From positions 1 through 29,231 of IMG/VR virus record IMGVR_UViG_3300011115_000397: DNA of 29,231 nt. One strand, given 5' to 3'. Numbering within the stretch: position 1 is the first letter of the stretch; each line of letters opens with the position of its first letter. Of the stretch, positions 29,143 to 29,231 are shown in pieces. The position numbers were made by a program, and so were the translations under genes. The DNA is from a virus. The notes under the pieces are model-generated. The model was given only the letters and a program-made list of their open reading frames with translations, was not told where the DNA came from and did not search any database.

Positions 29143-29231
29143 TTAAGTTGGAAGAGAGGCAGCCACCTTCCCCTGAATAACTACCCCTCCGCCAATTCTT
29201 ATTTTAGCATTGACTGTTGTATTAGCCGTTG
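29143..29231 (-). CDS. Tail fibre C-terminus (joins to 1-1693 across the window ends)
   Basis: Open on the minus strand from the right edge to TAA 29145-29143. It encodes TANTTVNAKIRIGGGVVIQG then KVAASLPT, a beta-rich cap. Base 1 of the window supplies the first base of a codon whose other two bases are 29231 and 29230 (CCA, Pro), so the frames match exactly and the joined protein reads ...TEPASPTANTTV.... Total 593 residues. Confidence 0.75.
   Translation of the reverse strand, partial: TANTTVNAKIRIGGGVVIQGKVAASLPT

Overview
The window reads as the genome of a small tailed phage of an actinobacterium, most likely a podovirus-like phage of a low-GC freshwater lineage (host inferred, not proven). 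Support for a phage: a large terminase, a portal, a capsid/scaffold pair, a head-tail adaptor and a repetitive tail fibre. Support for an actinobacterial host: a WhiB-like iron-sulfur regulator, a family known essentially only from Actinobacteria and their phages, and a proteasome/HslV-type protease. Sampled lines are roughly 40-45% GC. I see no integrase, DNA polymerase, tape-measure gene, tRNA or CRISPR array.

The two ends appear to join. An open minus-strand frame runs off the left edge inside the tail fibre, and 89 bases at the right edge carry, in exactly the matching frame, the end of an open frame with a stop at 29143-29145. Joined, they give one 593-residue tail fibre. The window is therefore probably a complete circular or circularly permuted genome of 29,231 bp.

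On that circular map there are two divergent transcription units. The minus-strand unit starts at the terminase (19208) and runs leftward: terminase, portal, Ntn-hydrolase protease, two small proteins, a 1860-residue probable internal/ejected protein with a ParB-like domain, two more probable internal virion proteins, scaffold, major capsid protein, small head or accessory proteins, three tiny basic proteins, a glycosyltransferase, the adaptor and the tail fibre. It then crosses the junction into a methyltransferase, a RecA/DnaB-like ATPase, small proteins, a PD-(D/E)XK nuclease, a primase split over two overlapping frames, a zinc-finger protein, a DUF1599-like protein, a second nuclease-like protein and a sigma-like factor (ending at 24359).

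The plus-strand unit (20064-24378) holds about 22 very small genes joined by stop/start overlaps: many CxxC zinc-ribbon microproteins, several single-span membrane peptides, the WhiB protein, a lysozyme-like lytic transglycosylase and an FmdB-type zinc ribbon. The two units meet in a 20-base convergent overlap at 24359-24378.

The 855-base region between the units (19209-20063) has no convincing gene. It is rich in perfect hairpins and ends in a candidate early promoter with a TGTGA-N6-TCACA site, the CRP/GlxR consensus. The same site plus a TTGACA box recurs at 20524-20556. Likely workflow (inferred): host RNA polymerase and a host CRP-type activator read the plus-strand early genes; WhiB and the sigma-like factor adjust later transcription; the ATPase, primase and nucleases support replication by host polymerase; head assembly uses the Ntn hydrolase as candidate maturation protease; the lytic enzyme and a small membrane protein release virions.
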